A stretch of DNA of 64,000 nt, taken from assembly GCA_023634235.1 (NCBI GenBank), contig JAMKCF010000020.1, forward strand, positions 4,030,001-4,094,000. The letters run 5' to 3'. A program made the translations under genes and the position numbers. Position 1 is the stretch's first letter, and each line of letters starts with the position of its first letter. Shown here in pieces: positions 32,320 through 45,274 of this stretch. Source of the stretch: Pisaster brevispinus (lineage: Eukaryota; Echinodermata; Asteroidea; Forcipulatida; Asteriidae). The notes below the pieces were generated by a model, which did no database searches, was not told where the DNA came from, and worked only from the letters and a program-made list of their open reading frames with translations.

Positions 32320-32460
32320 ATGCAATAGACCTTTGCATTATGACGTCACAAGCTCAAAACAGCGCCCTCACTGAGGTCTGTGAAGATCTATTATTTTATT
32401 GGCTGAGAGTTGTGTACACACTTCCATTGTTTAACCTCTGCAATGGCAGCCAATGCAGGG
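32320..32460. repeat. Dispersed repeat related to 45902-46030 and 60705-60835
   Basis: It shares CAATAGACC..TTGCATT, TATTATT.TATTGGCTGAGA and a CATTGTTT..CAATGGCA-like block. ORFs of 80-84 residues over it are not credible genes. Confidence 0.45.
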
Positions 32461-33168
32461 GGTCTGTTGGACTCCAAGGGTGGCGTCAAGTGCAATGGGG
32501 CTGCATATACCAATAATAGTAGTTGTGCACATACACATGTAATTAGGCCTAGATTTTCTCTCCTTGCCCCTATCAGATTTGCCCTGAACAGAGCATCTAC
32601 TGTGTCTACATCAGAAAACTGTACTATAATTGCCTCAAACGCCAAGCCTTGAAAAACAGTCTAAAAGTATGTTAATGAACATTTATTGACTTTAAGATAA
32701 GACAATAAACTTCACAACTCTTTATGTGTACAGATGTATGCTAGCATTAAATGCAGTTTGTTGTTTACTTGTGTACATGTTTACTATAATTCTGAGCAAG
32801 AATATAGAAATTTAATACCCTACAGTTCGATGTTACGGATTGAGTTCTCTGTAGCTATGAAGGGACAACAATACTGGCTTTGTTATTAAACCGAGTGAAT
32901 TTGTTTTGTGTACACTTGTTTGACGCGTTCCATGCAAAACGAGGCTGGACTGGGCACAGGTCTTTATCAAGAAAAATGCAATCCCAAAGTGTTATTTTGT
33001 GTAACACTAATACAAAATCTTAACTGTAACACATATCTGCATAGCTACAGGAAAACCTGTAGATAAAAAATGAAGTTGATATCTTTCTTTATACTCTTGT
33101 TACCAGGAAAGAAACTAAATACTAGTATTTAGGATCTTCTTGAAGGTCCTCACGCTAATAGTAATATA

Positions 33169-33354
33169 CAGTGGACTCTCGTTATAACAAGATCGCTGGG
33201 ACTGGCCAAACTACCTTTTTATAACAGGAACGCTCTTATAAGAGGACAGCAAAACAAAAGAAACACAAAGCAGAAATGATATTTGGGATTTCAGAATGTA
33301 CTCTTTAGAAGCAGAACCTCTTTATAAGGTGCTCTTTATAACGAGGGTTGACTA
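33169..33354. mobile_element. pogo/Tc1-like MITE (186 bp)
   Basis: The ends CAGTGGACTCTCGTTATAAC and (inverted) TAGTCAACCCTCGTTATAAA are flanked by TA. CAGTG-like termini with TTATAA motifs are typical of pogo-type MITEs. Confidence 0.65.
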
Positions 33355-33771
33355 TATTCCATAACGAGGGCGGTAGACAGATTCTGTTTGTGTCGAAGAT
33401 TATAGAGCGCCAAAGGCACAAGATGACAAACTGCAGCTCTATCTGTTGTTGGAATGTGAAATACGCAGGGGTGCCATTTCAGCAAGCAAAACCAAAACAT
33501 TTTGGGTTTTTTTTCCCAAAGTATTCATATAACATCCTTGATTAAAAACAGTATTGGTTCCACTGCCACAGTTTGGGGGTTTAAAAGCAAAGATTCCCGA
33601 TGCACAGGATACATGTACAAATTCTTTCAAGTGTTGACTTGTATATATTATTGGGAATAATGAGCTTTTGTTTCTGTTAAGAAACATGTACATTTAGAGA
33701 TTATGCGTTGTTGAAACTCTTTATTTCTTTTATTCTTCATTTAAAGGTTTTATTCTTCATTTGAAGGTTCT

Positions 33772-33912
33772 GGGGTGGATTTCACAAAGAGTTAAGACTA
33801 GTCTTATCTCGGGTTAGGACGAGTTACTCTTCCTAACTTAGGACTAGCCTTAAGTTTTTAATAACTCCTAGGTCTAGTCCTATGTTAGGACTATCTTTGT
33901 GAAATCGACCCC
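33772..33912. mobile_element. MITE with GGGGTGGATTTCACAAAG ends (141 bp)
   Basis: The inverted ends are GGGGTGGATTTCACAAAG and CTTTGTGAAATCGACCCC. Internal AGACTAGTCTTA and TAGGACTAG motifs repeat, giving a foldback structure. Confidence 0.75.
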
Positions 33913-33932
33913 TGTACATGTACATCATTGGC

Positions 33933-34126
33933 AGAGCTGCCAACTCTTCCTTGTTCTGCAGAAATTTCCCGGAAAATAAACCAATCTGTCCATGTTCTAA
34001 TGAACACAATGGAAATCTTCCTGCTCTTGGAAACTTTTGCCCTATTATTTTGAATGTAATTCATAATATCTACCTGATTGTTGTACACAATCTTCCTGAT
34101 TGCAAGATGCAAATGTTGGCAGCTCT
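33933..34126. mobile_element. MITE with AGAGCTGCCAAC ends
   Basis: The ends AGAGCTGCCAAC and GTTGGCAGCTCT are perfect. A partial relative lies at 30560-30642 (GAAAATAAACCAATCT, GATTGGCAGCTCT). It is 20 bp from the preceding MITE. Confidence 0.65.
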
Positions 34127-35779
34127 ACATTGGTCATTGGAAGGTCACATTGAATGATCTCTTTTCAAATCTTTTCAAAATCCATCAAATTGCCCTGTCA
34201 AGTTTTTTTATTGAGGAAATTTCCACAATGATGATTTGTTGGGGATTTTGTGCATATTGTGCCTATTTTGATCTGGCAAATTGCAGTCAAAACTGGGTGT
34301 TTACTGGCAGTTTCATTCTCCTTGCTGCTGCTAGTGCGGCCACATTAACGTAAGATTATCGGCCAACATTCAATTTCACTCTGTGAAACCATAGAGCGAT
34401 GATGGTTAATCCATGGTGAAACTGTTCGTACAAATGTTGAGAGGGGAATGCAACAAACGCAAACATACACAAACTTAGAAATCCAATAGATTTAGGAAGG
34501 TTCATGCAATACCTATCATGGTGGAACTGTTTGTACCTTCAAATGTTTTCAGAATGTGTGGTTTTTAACAATATATGGGTTTTTTTTTTAAAGGGGAACA
34601 CAGCCCAGGTTCATGTGATATCTATGATAAACGGCATCCTGGCAAATGTTGACGCTCTTCTCAATGCTTCAATGATTAATTTTGTTATGCACTAATTTTA
34701 CCTTTTTTACTCACGTTAAAAAGGTGTAGTATATGCCACTTGATACCCTTTCCAAGCAAATTGAAACAGTACGTCGTCGAACATACAAAACAAATGGGTC
34801 TGTACATTCCGAAGAGGAATTTTTAGTGCCAGTCAAAAAGTCAAATTCAATCCCTTTTGCTTTGAATATTATCAAAATTCTGGAATGAACTGAAAGTTCT
34901 TTTAACAAAAATGTACAGACCATATCATTGAAATGTGAAGTCATCAAACGTTCTTGGACTTTGACAAAAATTGCACCTGAAGGGTATCAAACACAGTGGC
35001 TGGCATTTTACATTGTTTCAACGCATTAAGGTTAGAGACTTGTATTTTAATTTTCATCTTTATAAGGACACTGTCTATTGGGAAATGAGTGGATCACAAA
35101 ACTTAATTTGACCTTAAAGCTCTTCTTCAAGAAAATCATGAAAATTCATTCACATTTTTGTTTCAAGATTATGTTTGGATTAAGCAGGAAATTATGTTGC
35201 TTTCTTGAAAAAAATTAAACAGAAAGAGACACTAGAGGAGTTTTGTCATCGTCAGCTTCAGCCAAAAAATGTAGTGGTTTTTTTTACCGTAAATGTTTTC
35301 TTTCTTCTTCTTTTCTTTTTGAAAGTAAAGGTGGATCTCATATCATTCCGTGCTGTATATTGAATGAAGTGCAAAATATAATATGACAACATTTAATTTC
35401 AGAGTCTTTAATTCTGTTTTTTCTGCATACCAATTGAGTATGCAAAAAGGATGTGTATATAAATATATTTATTTTACTTCATTAGTCCATGTACTGTAAA
35501 GAATATTAAGAATTTATGAATAGTGGAATGCGAGAAAAGCGTAATCACAACATAAATTACTTAGCGTTAATACAATTGAATAATTTGTTTTTCCTTTAAG
35601 ACAAAATATGTTAATTTTTAAAATTGATTTAGGTATAACATTGGGTATAAAAAAGTATGGTTTTGTATTGTCAAATTTCATTTTATTTCATTTTCCGAGT
35701 GTACATATGCTTACCAAACACCAGTAGAGGACATTGGATCAGAAATCCTCAGTTTGGATGAGAACCAGTAACCGTCCAT

Positions 35780-36140
35780 TTAACATAGTTCAAACTAGCC
35801 TCTGGTCACCGGGTGAGGTTTGTGGTCCGGTAGTAAAGACAAACCCCACCCAAGGTGTCTGTGGTGGGTTTGTTTTTCAGCAGCGAGCGCTGAGTGCACA
35901 GTGCTCTCCAAAACAGCTATGAAGGGAAAACGAATGAAATTGAAAACTCCCTCGGTTGGGATTTGAACCACTAACCCTTCCATTTTATGTATCCAGTGGT
36001 TGAGATAGTACAGCTCTGAATGCAAATGTTCAAATCCACCTGAGGAGCATGTTGTAGGGTTTTGTGTTCATCACGACTTTGAAAGCACTGAACACACAGT
36101 GCTTACCATACATTGGTGAAGGGAACACTAAAATGGTATT
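35780..36140. repeat. Possible tRNA-derived repeat
   Basis: GGTTGGGATTTGAACCACTA at 35953 looks like an antisense tRNA B box with an anticodon-arm region. The edges are unclear. Confidence 0.3.
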
Positions 36141-37263
36141 TAGGTATGTTAGTTCAACCTCATTCCCAAGGGATCAATCCCGCTGCGCCATTTTTTTCCC
36201 AGCTTGCCTTGCTCGCTCATAACCCCTGGTATTGGTTAATTTAAATACGGTAATGTATGGCACATGTTTATTAGGCCTGTCGTCAATCTGCTCTATGCGC
36301 TCTCTAGTATGGTAACCCACAAAAGAGGCATCAAGTCAAAGAGCAACTGGTGCCCTCTCATTCTTTGATCTTGTGACATGTCTTAACTGTATGCAGTTAA
36401 GGCTGCCCATGTAAAAACATGATTCATTTGCAATGGGATTGCGTCAAAATTCTTGCATTTTGACGTGCGTTCTACAAGCACCATACCATCGCTCAAAGGT
36501 TTTAACAAGCGTGCGCGGAAATCAGTCACTTTTGGGAGCCATTAAGCATTGCTTTTCAGAACATCCCTACCAGGGGTTAGTGACGAGGGGTGTGGATACG
36601 GCGCAGTGCCCATGGCATCGAGGTTGTTGATTTTATTACTAACAGTAAAATTTTTCCAGGTAACAATGTTTGTTGGAGATGAAGAGGTTCCACTTGCCAA
36701 AACTTGGTTGTGATATTGCCATCTTGGGCCATGTGGTGTTACTAAGTACTGTTCTTTTAATATTGCTCTCTCATACAGAAACTTAACACAATCTTATCGT
36801 GGTTTAACCACCAATCTTTAGTAAAATAAACTAGGAATCGTTATTCAGTAAATATTAAATATTAGGGGACACTTAACGTTATTAAGTTAAATGAATACAT
36901 GTTACAGTATTGGTGCAGATTAAAAATAATATTTTCGCTAAGCGCATGGGGAACCCCATAGTGATATGTGGTCTCTTAAAAAGTTATTAATATTGATTAT
37001 TTTCTAATAAGTTCATTTAATGTTTGTAGAGAAATCAGAGAATAGTTGTGACTCGTAATAAAAATTCATTTGATGAATTTAAAATTATCACAGTCAGTTT
37101 TGTTGTTGAATTTGTGACTCTTTTTTTATAAGCTTCGAAGCCTCTACTGTTTACTAAAACTGTTGACCAATTAGAAAGCTGATCAGTGAATCATTTGCAT
37201 AATCAGTTTACGCCAATGGGTGGGGTTGATCAACTTTGATATTATGCACTTTTACTTTGCACA

Positions 37264-37495
37264 GAACAGTTTATCACATAAAATCCCATTTTTTGTGTGA
37301 AAAAAGGATCCAAGCTCAAGCTCTGTCAACCAATCAGATCCTGGTATCTTATTTTGACCTGCATCGATGCTATGCACATTTCTTATGCAGAAAGTTTGAC
37401 ATGTAAAATCCCATTGGCAACTTTGTATTGCGACCGAACTAGGATCCAAGCTCAACTTCTGTCAACCAATCAAATCCTGTTATTTCGACCAATCA
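37264..37495 (+). repeat. Tandem duplication, unit about 130 bp
   Basis: TAAAATCCCATT, AGGATCCAAGCTCAA and CTGTCAACCAATCA.ATCCTG occur in order at 37278-37340 and again at 37404-37476. It holds CCAAT motifs but no gene nearby uses it visibly. Confidence 0.65.
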
Positions 37496-38445
37496 GGGCT
37501 CAGTGGCAATTTGCGGCGATCGTCTGTTTTCTGTTTTTTGTTGAAAATCACTTTGTCACAGCTGTTCATTGAGTGCGCATGTAAGTGAGCAAAATTGTGT
37601 TTTACCGTCAGTCACGCTCTGCTAACCTCAGTTAGTGTGGATGTGAGATACAAAAGGACAACTACAAGGGTGTGTTTTATTTGCTTGGTGTGGAAAATAC
37701 TAAATAGGAAGTAAAATATTAACTGGTAAAACAGTGTGTGTACAACCATGTGTAAGTCTCTCTTGGGAGGAGTGTTTGCTCTGAAAAGAGTCGGTGAGGT
37801 ATCAACGTTTCGAACAGTATACTCTGCACTCTTCAGGTGTTTTATTCATAGTCAACGAACACTGGGAACTCATTATCTCGGAGCTGTCTTAGTGAGGATA
37901 GTGACGGTTCGTTGGGAAGGAGAAACTTTTACCGGCAACATTTCCTCTTTTGGACAAGCTGCTGATTTAGAAAATGCTGCATGCTGGATTTCATTTTTTT
38001 TCGCCGAGGTTCTGTCTTCTACATAATGTACATTGTTCAAACCATGTCCAGACTGAGCTGGATGCCGATAAATGACACGGACATGAATAAATCCATTAGT
38101 TGAGTCCAACACCAGGTCTTGCAATGCTACTACAAAACCAGTTAACATGTAAGTTGAAAATGTGCTTTTAATTTATTTGTGACATTTTTTTGCAGTTATT
38201 TTTCAAGTTACGTCTTGTAATTGTATGTGTCACAAACTAAATTAGCAAACTAAGTAATAATTGAATCAGTTTAATTTGTTTCCGCTGCTTGCGAAGTGTG
38301 TTTTAAAAACTGTTCACTGCCTTTTTTACCTTTAGCAGAGTAAAGTTGAAATCAATACACCATCATTTAAACTTTATTTTGAAGTCTTGTTCGCTCTGTA
38401 TGTGTGAAGTGAGATTTATTTGAACTCGAATTCCAGTCTTGTAGC

Positions 38446-38705
38446 ATGGCGTGGATGAGCGGTTAAGCTCTGATGTTTCTGATCATCAGAGTGTGGGTTC
38501 GAGTCCTGGTCGTGGCTTTTATACCCTTGAGCAATACTTTACCATAATTGCTTTGTCCTTCGGATGGGACAGGTCCTGTGCACTAGGATTGGTAGTTCAC
38601 GTAAAAGAACCCGGAACACTTTATCCTGGAAGAGTAGGGAGGGAAACTTGGTGTTTTCGGTTCGCAGCAAGTACCCTTGTTTACACTATTACAGGTGATG
38701 ACACA
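38446..38705 (+). repeat. SINE copy, truncated
   Basis: The head is GGCGTGGATGAGCGGTTAAG (A box) with GTGGGTTCGAGTCCTGGTCG (B box). The body runs to TTTACACTATTACAGGTGAT and lacks the 3' tail. Confidence 0.7.
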
Positions 38706-39441
38706 GGTGAATATTGAATGCTTTTGCACTATAATGTTTACAGCGACATGTTTCTATTCTCATGCTTTTCCACGAAATTGAATTTAAAAGGTTCTATGCA
38801 AAACTGTTTTGTGCAGCAAACTATTTGAAATATCTACACAAGTTTTCTAATGGAGTTGCATACCATACAAAAAGTTAAAATACTTTGCACAACTGATCTT
38901 CCTGAGTTTTCTGAGAAAGAACAGCCTCTGGTTGGCTCTACCATAAAGCACTTTACAGTTTTCATTCCAGTTAAGCCTATCGTAGATGACTGAGATTCCT
39001 AAATACATGTATTTGTATTCATGAACCCTTGACAGATTTGGCATTATGACTTAAGTGTATCCATGTAGCTTTTGTACAACTTATAATAGACACGTACTGC
39101 ATCTTCAACCCCTCGTGTATCAAAAGCAAGAAATGACTACCAGCCTGATCAATGAGTAATTTGAGTACCAGCCTGTCATAGGCATTTCATAATATTAGAT
39201 GTAATGCAATGGGTCTGTAGTCATTCAAAACTAAAACTTTTTTTCCCACTGAGGAACTGAAATTATCATAGAAGTTTTCTACATTTTCGGAATTGTTCCC
39301 CTTTTAAAAAAAATGCTTTATTGAAAACATTGACAATTGATGACTACATTTCTTCAAAATTATTTGTGTAATAATCTGCCCTGACTTCTTATTTGGATCT
39401 AGGCATGAGAACACCTTCTGAGCATCGAATTCATTAATGTT

Positions 39442-39869
39442 CAGGGATCAAATTTTACACTGGACCACAGGCCAGTGGTTTTACTGTTCGGCCAGTTAAC
39501 TCATGACCTGACAAGTTCGACTGTCTTGTGTTTTTCAATGGAATAACAATACATCACTGTGTAATAAGCAAATGTGTGTTTAAGGGTAACTTGGGGTCTG
39601 ATAAATTGATTGTACCTTTCAATTCTATTAAATATCAAGAATACTTAATACCATAAGAAAAGATATCAATCTTCTGTTACATACATGTAAAGACATGTCT
39701 TTTAGTGCTTGTTCATATAAAAACAGTTACATGACGTTAAAGTGTGTCAGCAAGTTTTTTCTCTCCCCATCTTGCCTCTAGTCATGTAAAAAAAGTCTGG
39801 CCCAGTAAATATTGTGGGCTACAATTAAGCCCTGTGGTCTTGTGAATTTTCTCTCAAATTCAAGCCCTG
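39442..39869. mobile_element. CAGGGCTCGAATTT-family MITE, intact
   Basis: The left end is CAGGGATCAAATTTTACACT and the right end CTCAAATTCAAGCCCTG. It contains GTCTTGTGTTTTTCAATGGA and ACTTTAA-type blocks shared by the family, and is uninterrupted. Confidence 0.7.
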
Positions 39870-40245
39870 CATAATGTTAATGTGTCTTCAGAGCAATTCT
39901 TTAGACTTTCTTGCAGAGTGTTGTTTTCTTGGGTAAAAGTAATGTGTATCAAAATCAAATAATTTGCTAGGTCCATATTGCATTCAATCTGTTGTTTCTT
40001 GGTTTATAACCTGTAATGTTTTACATAGCTTGCCAGGCAGCTCATGAGTTATTGTGTTCAAAGTCGTGTTCTAGTGTTTTCTGCAGTCAGCTTTACTTAG
40101 TTTTGCTGATCAATTTATTGTTGTAGTTCCTTCACCCGATTTGACTGTCCAGCTGAAAATGCTTCCCTCTTCTCTCTTAAAACAATTTCAGTTTAAGTGA
40201 AACCCATTAATATGTAGGAGTCCACTTGTTTAATGGAAAGTGGTA

Positions 40246-40713
40246 CTATTTTGTCGATGTTGATGTAATCAGTAACAACTGTGACATAACAGTGTTGACC
40301 AAATCCACAGTATGAACCAACTGGTGCACTTTTTGTAAAGCAACATTTTTCAATGGATTCGTTTCACCGGGCACGATAAACTTTAGTAGTTGGTTTTTGT
40401 CTGTAAGTTGGCTACAGTAGAACATTGTTAGAGTTTCCAAGTTGTGGACATACCTTTGCCTTAGGCTGATGGCCATATTTCCATAGCAAAGATCAAGGGT
40501 TGCGTCATTTCTTGTAGGCTTGTTGACATACTGAAGGTATGATGCTACAACCAGTTCGAATTGGCAATGGTTAGAAACCACCCCCCTCCATTTTGCTGAG
40601 TCTGGTGAAACTGTTCCAAGCTTTAATCGTGAGGAAATTGCATCCCACACTGTTTGATAGTCTGACCATAGAGAGGACCATAGAAGGAGTTCGAACCTGT
40701 CGGGCAGTAACAA
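40246..40713 (-). pseudogene. LINE endonuclease relic
   Basis: Within a 155-codon frame the segment ASYLQYVNKPTRNDATLDLC then YGN is a clear match to the apurinic-type endonuclease region of jockey/CR1/RTE-like LINEs (x-QYV-x-x-PTR-x-x-x-TLDL). It was read around 40475-40560. Upstream residues belong partly to the element starting at 40650; downstream residues are unrecognised. No reverse transcriptase remains. Confidence 0.6.
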
Positions 40714-41476
40714 CAGAGATCAATGGGCCACACAAACCCTATGTGTACCTAGGTTGTGCAACGTTGCATTTTACACTGGTAAACCACATCTCATTTGGGC
40801 CCTGCATTGAAGAATGCTGCGTCATATTTTCCTGGCGTCATTTCGCTGCAAGCTTTTCCACAAAAAATGGAGTAGATACTTTGCATCAATAAGACTTTAT
40901 CGTATGCACAGTTGAGTACAGTTGACCCTGGTTCACCGGCACGCAATTGCAAAGATTTTAATGACAAGTATCCGTCAATGTTTTGTTTTTGAAAATCAAC
41001 CAAAGTTAAGGAAATTTACACCTAAATCTTCAAAATTGGTGCGAGGATTATGACTTTTGTTAAAACTGACATATATATACAATTTTCATGGATTTTCTGG
41101 GCCCAAAAAATGTGCATCTGGAAGGGAGTGAGTTTTTCTTTTTGAATAATGTGTTAATTGATGATGTGGCCAACCGTAGCCAAATCCAAACCACAAAGCA
41201 AAACATTTGAAGACTGAAAACATTCTTTTCCTTCCACACTATCATGCAACAGAACTACTGGTTTGGGGTTCTGCGCACGCCGATTTCCCAAAATGCAATG
41301 CGCCGCTCTGCTAGGGACTATTGTTCCACAATTGGCTGACCGCAAAGTGGATGTTTGTGTCAGCGGTCACAATCTGATTAGCATATGACTGCAAGGTATT
41401 TACAGTGGTGATTATGTTCTGAAGTAAGAGAGTTGTAACTCCTTCCGTGGTCCTTTCTCTATGGTCTGACAAACAG
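40650..41476. mobile_element. DNA transposon derivative with CTGTTTG..CTGACCATAGAGA ends
   Basis: The left end has TCTGACCATAGAGAGGACCA then GAAGGAGTT. The right end is its inverse, AACTCC..TGGTCC..TCTCTATGGTC, ending GACAAACAG. It sits next to or inside the LINE relic. There are no internal genes. Confidence 0.6.
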
Positions 41477-41497
41477 TAAACTTTGGCCTATGTTTCA

Positions 41498-41670
41498 GGC
41501 CTGGGGTGTCTCTTTTGAGAGAGCAAGGCCATTTTCATTTTGCAAAGGGCATTCCCAGTGGAAAAGCTTAAAGCCTATATGAAGTTTTTGAAGGGGCATC
41601 AAGGTCAAAACCGAGGGTTACAGAGGTCATGGCCTTCGAGACCCCCAGACCTTCGAGTTATTCCAGGCCT
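41498..41670. repeat. MITE of the CAGGCCTGG family
   Basis: It starts CAGGCCTGGGGTGTCTC and ends TTATTCCAGGCCTGA, with AGCAAGGCCATTTTCATTTT inside. Confidence 0.55.
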
Positions 41671-42129
41671 GATGTTTTTTTCCTTATCTTTTATCGCCCA
41701 AGTATAATTCATTTTACTGCATTCATGGTCAAATGCATTATTCACAGCTTTGTTTCTGCGCCAGGCTTGCCAGTAGCTGGCTGGTGTAGCTTTATGCAGA
41801 TTAAGTACCCTAAAAACTTTGTATCAATTGACAAGCATACCAGTTGGTATTGGGCCATTTATCATGCAAGCTGTTTTGGTAGAGTGTCCCTATTTTGTTC
41901 TGTTTTGTGAGAAGGCGCAAAGCTTTGGAAAAATGTTCACTTTTGTTGCAGCTCGGTTTGGAGCAACATCTCTCACCCACCTCCATCCTCTGCTCCTCCT
42001 ATTTTTGTTGTGGTATTTCAGATGGTCGTGTTTTATTGTAGCCTATTTTGTATGGGATTTAGGACTATCACTGCCAGAAATTTGCATATTTTTATTGTCC
42101 TGTTAGGTTATACACAATGTATATACAAA

Positions 42130-42400
42130 GAAAAATTTATGAGAGCGGGACTTGAAGCTGCAACCTCCAAATTAATGTGCCGGCTCTCAACCATCTGAGC
42201 TATACCTAGCCCTATGTTGGCAATCTACCTATTTTGTCGATTTGTTTAATTGGGGTGCCAGTCTGCGCCATTATACTGTTACTGCTGTATAGCCAGGGAT
42301 CGAGTTTACGATACAACCTGGGAAGCAGCAGCAGAGGGATCACTTTCAGGAGATGCAACTTTCTATTTGCAGTATCAAGTACCACGAGGGAAACTGACTG
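42130..42400 (-). repeat. tRNA-like SINE, copy 2
   Basis: Minus-strand head GGCTAGGTATAGCTCAGATG, B box like GCTTCAAGTCCC. The body matches 21106-21340 (GATACAACCTGGGAAGCAGC). Confidence 0.6.
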
Positions 42401-42439
42401 GGTAAATTTTTAAATAATTTGGGGTGGAACACACCAAAA

Positions 42440-42545
42440 ATTGAAGAGAGCGGGACTTGAACCTGCGACCTCCGGGTTAATGTGCCAGCGCTCTACCAAC
42501 TGAGTTATCTAGCCCTATGTTGGCACAGTCTCCCTATTTTGCCAA
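42440..42545 (-). repeat. tRNA-like SINE, copy 3
   Basis: The head is GGCTAGATAACTCAGTTGGT and the B box AGGTTCAAGTCCC. It is the best-preserved tRNA-like region, but the acceptor ends do not pair. It lies 40 bp after copy 2 in the same orientation. Confidence 0.6.
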
Positions 42546-42549
42546 TACC

Positions 42550-45270
42550 CCGGTATCTGTTTTGTCAATGTCTTTTTTAATGTTAAGCCGTTAGTTTTAA
42601 GCACAACTGAATCCATTAATTTATTCTAGTGGGCTTGATGATCTCCAACCATAACTGCAGTGGAGTCACTAGGGCGGCTGGTTAAGTCCTGAATTAAGAG
42701 CACAGACTGAATGTTGTTGTTATTCTAAATCTGATGGGACAACTTTGGTTTATTGTATTTATTAACTGGGCAAGCCTGCCTGGGCTATGGTAGATTTTAC
42801 ACCTGTGGGTACGTGTGCCCGGATTTGATTTGTGCCTGGATGTGCCAAGATTGTTTGCCGAGCTCTTGTACATCTTTATACTCTTTGCTTTCCTCTTTTC
42901 CTTGGTTTAAGTCATTCGGGAAAGTTATTGTTCCCATTCGAGTTCTGGGTTATGGACAGTGGTCTGAGGTTAAGCAGTGCCGACCTTATGTACATAATAC
43001 GGCATGTTGTTGAGGCGAGAGTACCAGCACAAACACTCATCAAAAACATGAAAACACCACTAAAATAAGAAGACGAAGAGTGTTACAATAACCACTTGTT
43101 TCTTTCATTTATTTTACCTTCATCTATGAACAAATAAAGGTAAAATGGCGTCATGCTGACTGTTGCTTCGGAATCTGGTCAACCCTGTTCCAATATCGCA
43201 GAATATTTCCTTGAGGTGGTTAATGTTGGTAACATAAAGTATGGAAGGTCAGATTATAAAGTTGGATTTGCTATGGTGAGAGAATAATAACTCTTGGAAT
43301 TCGTCAAATCATGCACAAATGCAGAATGAGAAAAACTGCCAAATGTAGATATTGAGCTGGTTTTTTTAGCAGCCCCCCATGAGAGGCTATTTCTAAACAC
43401 TCCTTTATCAAAGGTTCCAAGGAAGCTTAGGCTCCTGTGGGTTTTTGTTTTGTTTTTGTTTTTGCAAAAAAAAAAAGGGGGAAGAAAACAATGCAGTTCC
43501 CTGGTGCAAAGTAGCTTGTGTGGAATTTTACCTCGGGTGCTTTACTTAAATGCCGAAGCACAGGCCTCTATGGAATTGAAGTGATGCTCAACTAATAAGT
43601 AGGCCCAAGCAAAAAGTCATGGGTCATGTTCTGCACCACCCACAGTTTGAATGGATGGCAACCTCCCCTCTGATCCCCCCACCTTTTTTAAAGATTTGAT
43701 TGTGTACACTTGTCTCACAGGGGAAACATCTCTTTAGGGCTAATTTGGTGTCTTGCATTCAGTCTTGGGTTAGTGTTTTTGCTCTTCTTCTTTTTTTGCC
43801 GGTCTTTTCCTTTGAGCTGCCCTTTGTGCATTTGGCATTTTGTTGGCTGAAAATTTGTCAGACACAGGATCAATGTTGATGGTTGTGTCATAACGGCCAT
43901 TAAGATAATTTAACCTAATTGTACTTTTAGGTATTATGCATATATTTTCAAATTGGTCTGGTGTGAGCAACTGTTAAAAGGATCTGGTGTGCCCAACTTT
44001 CAAATGGGTCGTGTAACCAATTTGTGCCCTGGGTCTGGTGTATCCACGGGGTCTGGTATGCCCTACTTAATTTTTGTAACAATTATTTGCCGGTTTGCCC
44101 TGAACACAAAAGTATTGGGATCCTGTAAGAAATTGTTTCTGGCTGAATCAAAAATCAGTTAACTCTGCGGCATTATTTCATGAAATAACAATCCTGCTCC
44201 TATGTCTATGAATAATATGCAGTAATATTTTGGGCCACGAGTATGAAAAGACTGGATATTGTTGTTTCACTTCGCTTCTAATTTATTTAAGCAATCATTC
44301 TGCTTTAAAACAGCTTAAGTAAAGACAAAATAATAATTTGATAAGTTGGTTGTTAATGTAATTTAATAGTTTTCAGTCTTCATCGGTTCCTATGTCTTTA
44401 AGGCCAAAAACAACAACAAAAGTGCAAGGTTTGCACAAATTCACCAATAATTTTACAACATACAGTTTTTTCCCTCTACGTATAAATGTATATCTTTTTC
44501 TTTTTTACAATTACACAAATTATTCCCCCAAAATTTGACAACAAAATAAATTCATCTTGTTTCAAAATCCAATTCAAAGCTTCTACCTAATGGAAGAAAC
44601 ATTCTTAACAGCCCATGTATAAACACAGCTTTAATTGTGAGCAGTAACAAACAAAGTTAGCCAATTTTGTTTTGTTTGTTTTTTCTTTTCATTTGGGCTC
44701 CCAGTTTCACTCAATTTACTTTAGTATTGGAAATACTACTTTATTTGTGTATTTTGTAACACTTAAAAAAAAAAAAGTGAGAAAGCACCAGTAAGTCTGC
44801 TGCCTCCTTGTGTCTCAATGATCAGTCGGCGCAATCTTGTCATTAGCATTGAATACTGCCCTCTATGACTGCTTTCTGAACACGTCTTAGAGATGCAAGG
44901 TGAGTAAACTAGAGCCTGAAGCATCATGTGGGAGTACCATACTTATTAGGCCGTTACGTCACTGTATCACATTTGTGCAACACCGTCGCATCTTGCCCAA
45001 AAATGCTCCACACAAAAGCGCTGTATCTCTGCGCCTACTGGGTTTGTGTGTACATCTGGGTTATTTTAAGTGAGATCTGTTTCACACTTTCCTACATGCA
45101 TGTATTAAATTGTAAATGCTATCCCAGGAGGTACATTCAATCCTACCAGAGTCAAATAAAAAATATCAGGAAATATGACCTTTTTTGAAATGCTTGATAA
45201 CAAACATGTTTGATGTTCAGTCATTGGTTAAGTGTTTTCGCATGTTCTGTTTAGCTACAGTGACACGCCT
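42550..45270. other. Intergenic DNA without recognised genes
   Basis: AT-rich sequence with poly-A, poly-T and purine runs (43466-43485, 44765-44778). All ORFs are under 90 codons and none resembles a known protein. Confidence 0.6.
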
Positions 45271-45274
45271 GTTC

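Noticed and set aside
32028..32516. 162-codon plus-strand ORF
   Set aside because: It passes through an A-rich tract and a dispersed repeat; no domain or conserved motif is visible and there is no splice or promoter context.
42440..42545. Functional tRNA gene on the minus strand
   Set aside because: The A and B boxes are good, but the acceptor-stem halves do not pair and the sequence continues into a SINE body shared with other copies.
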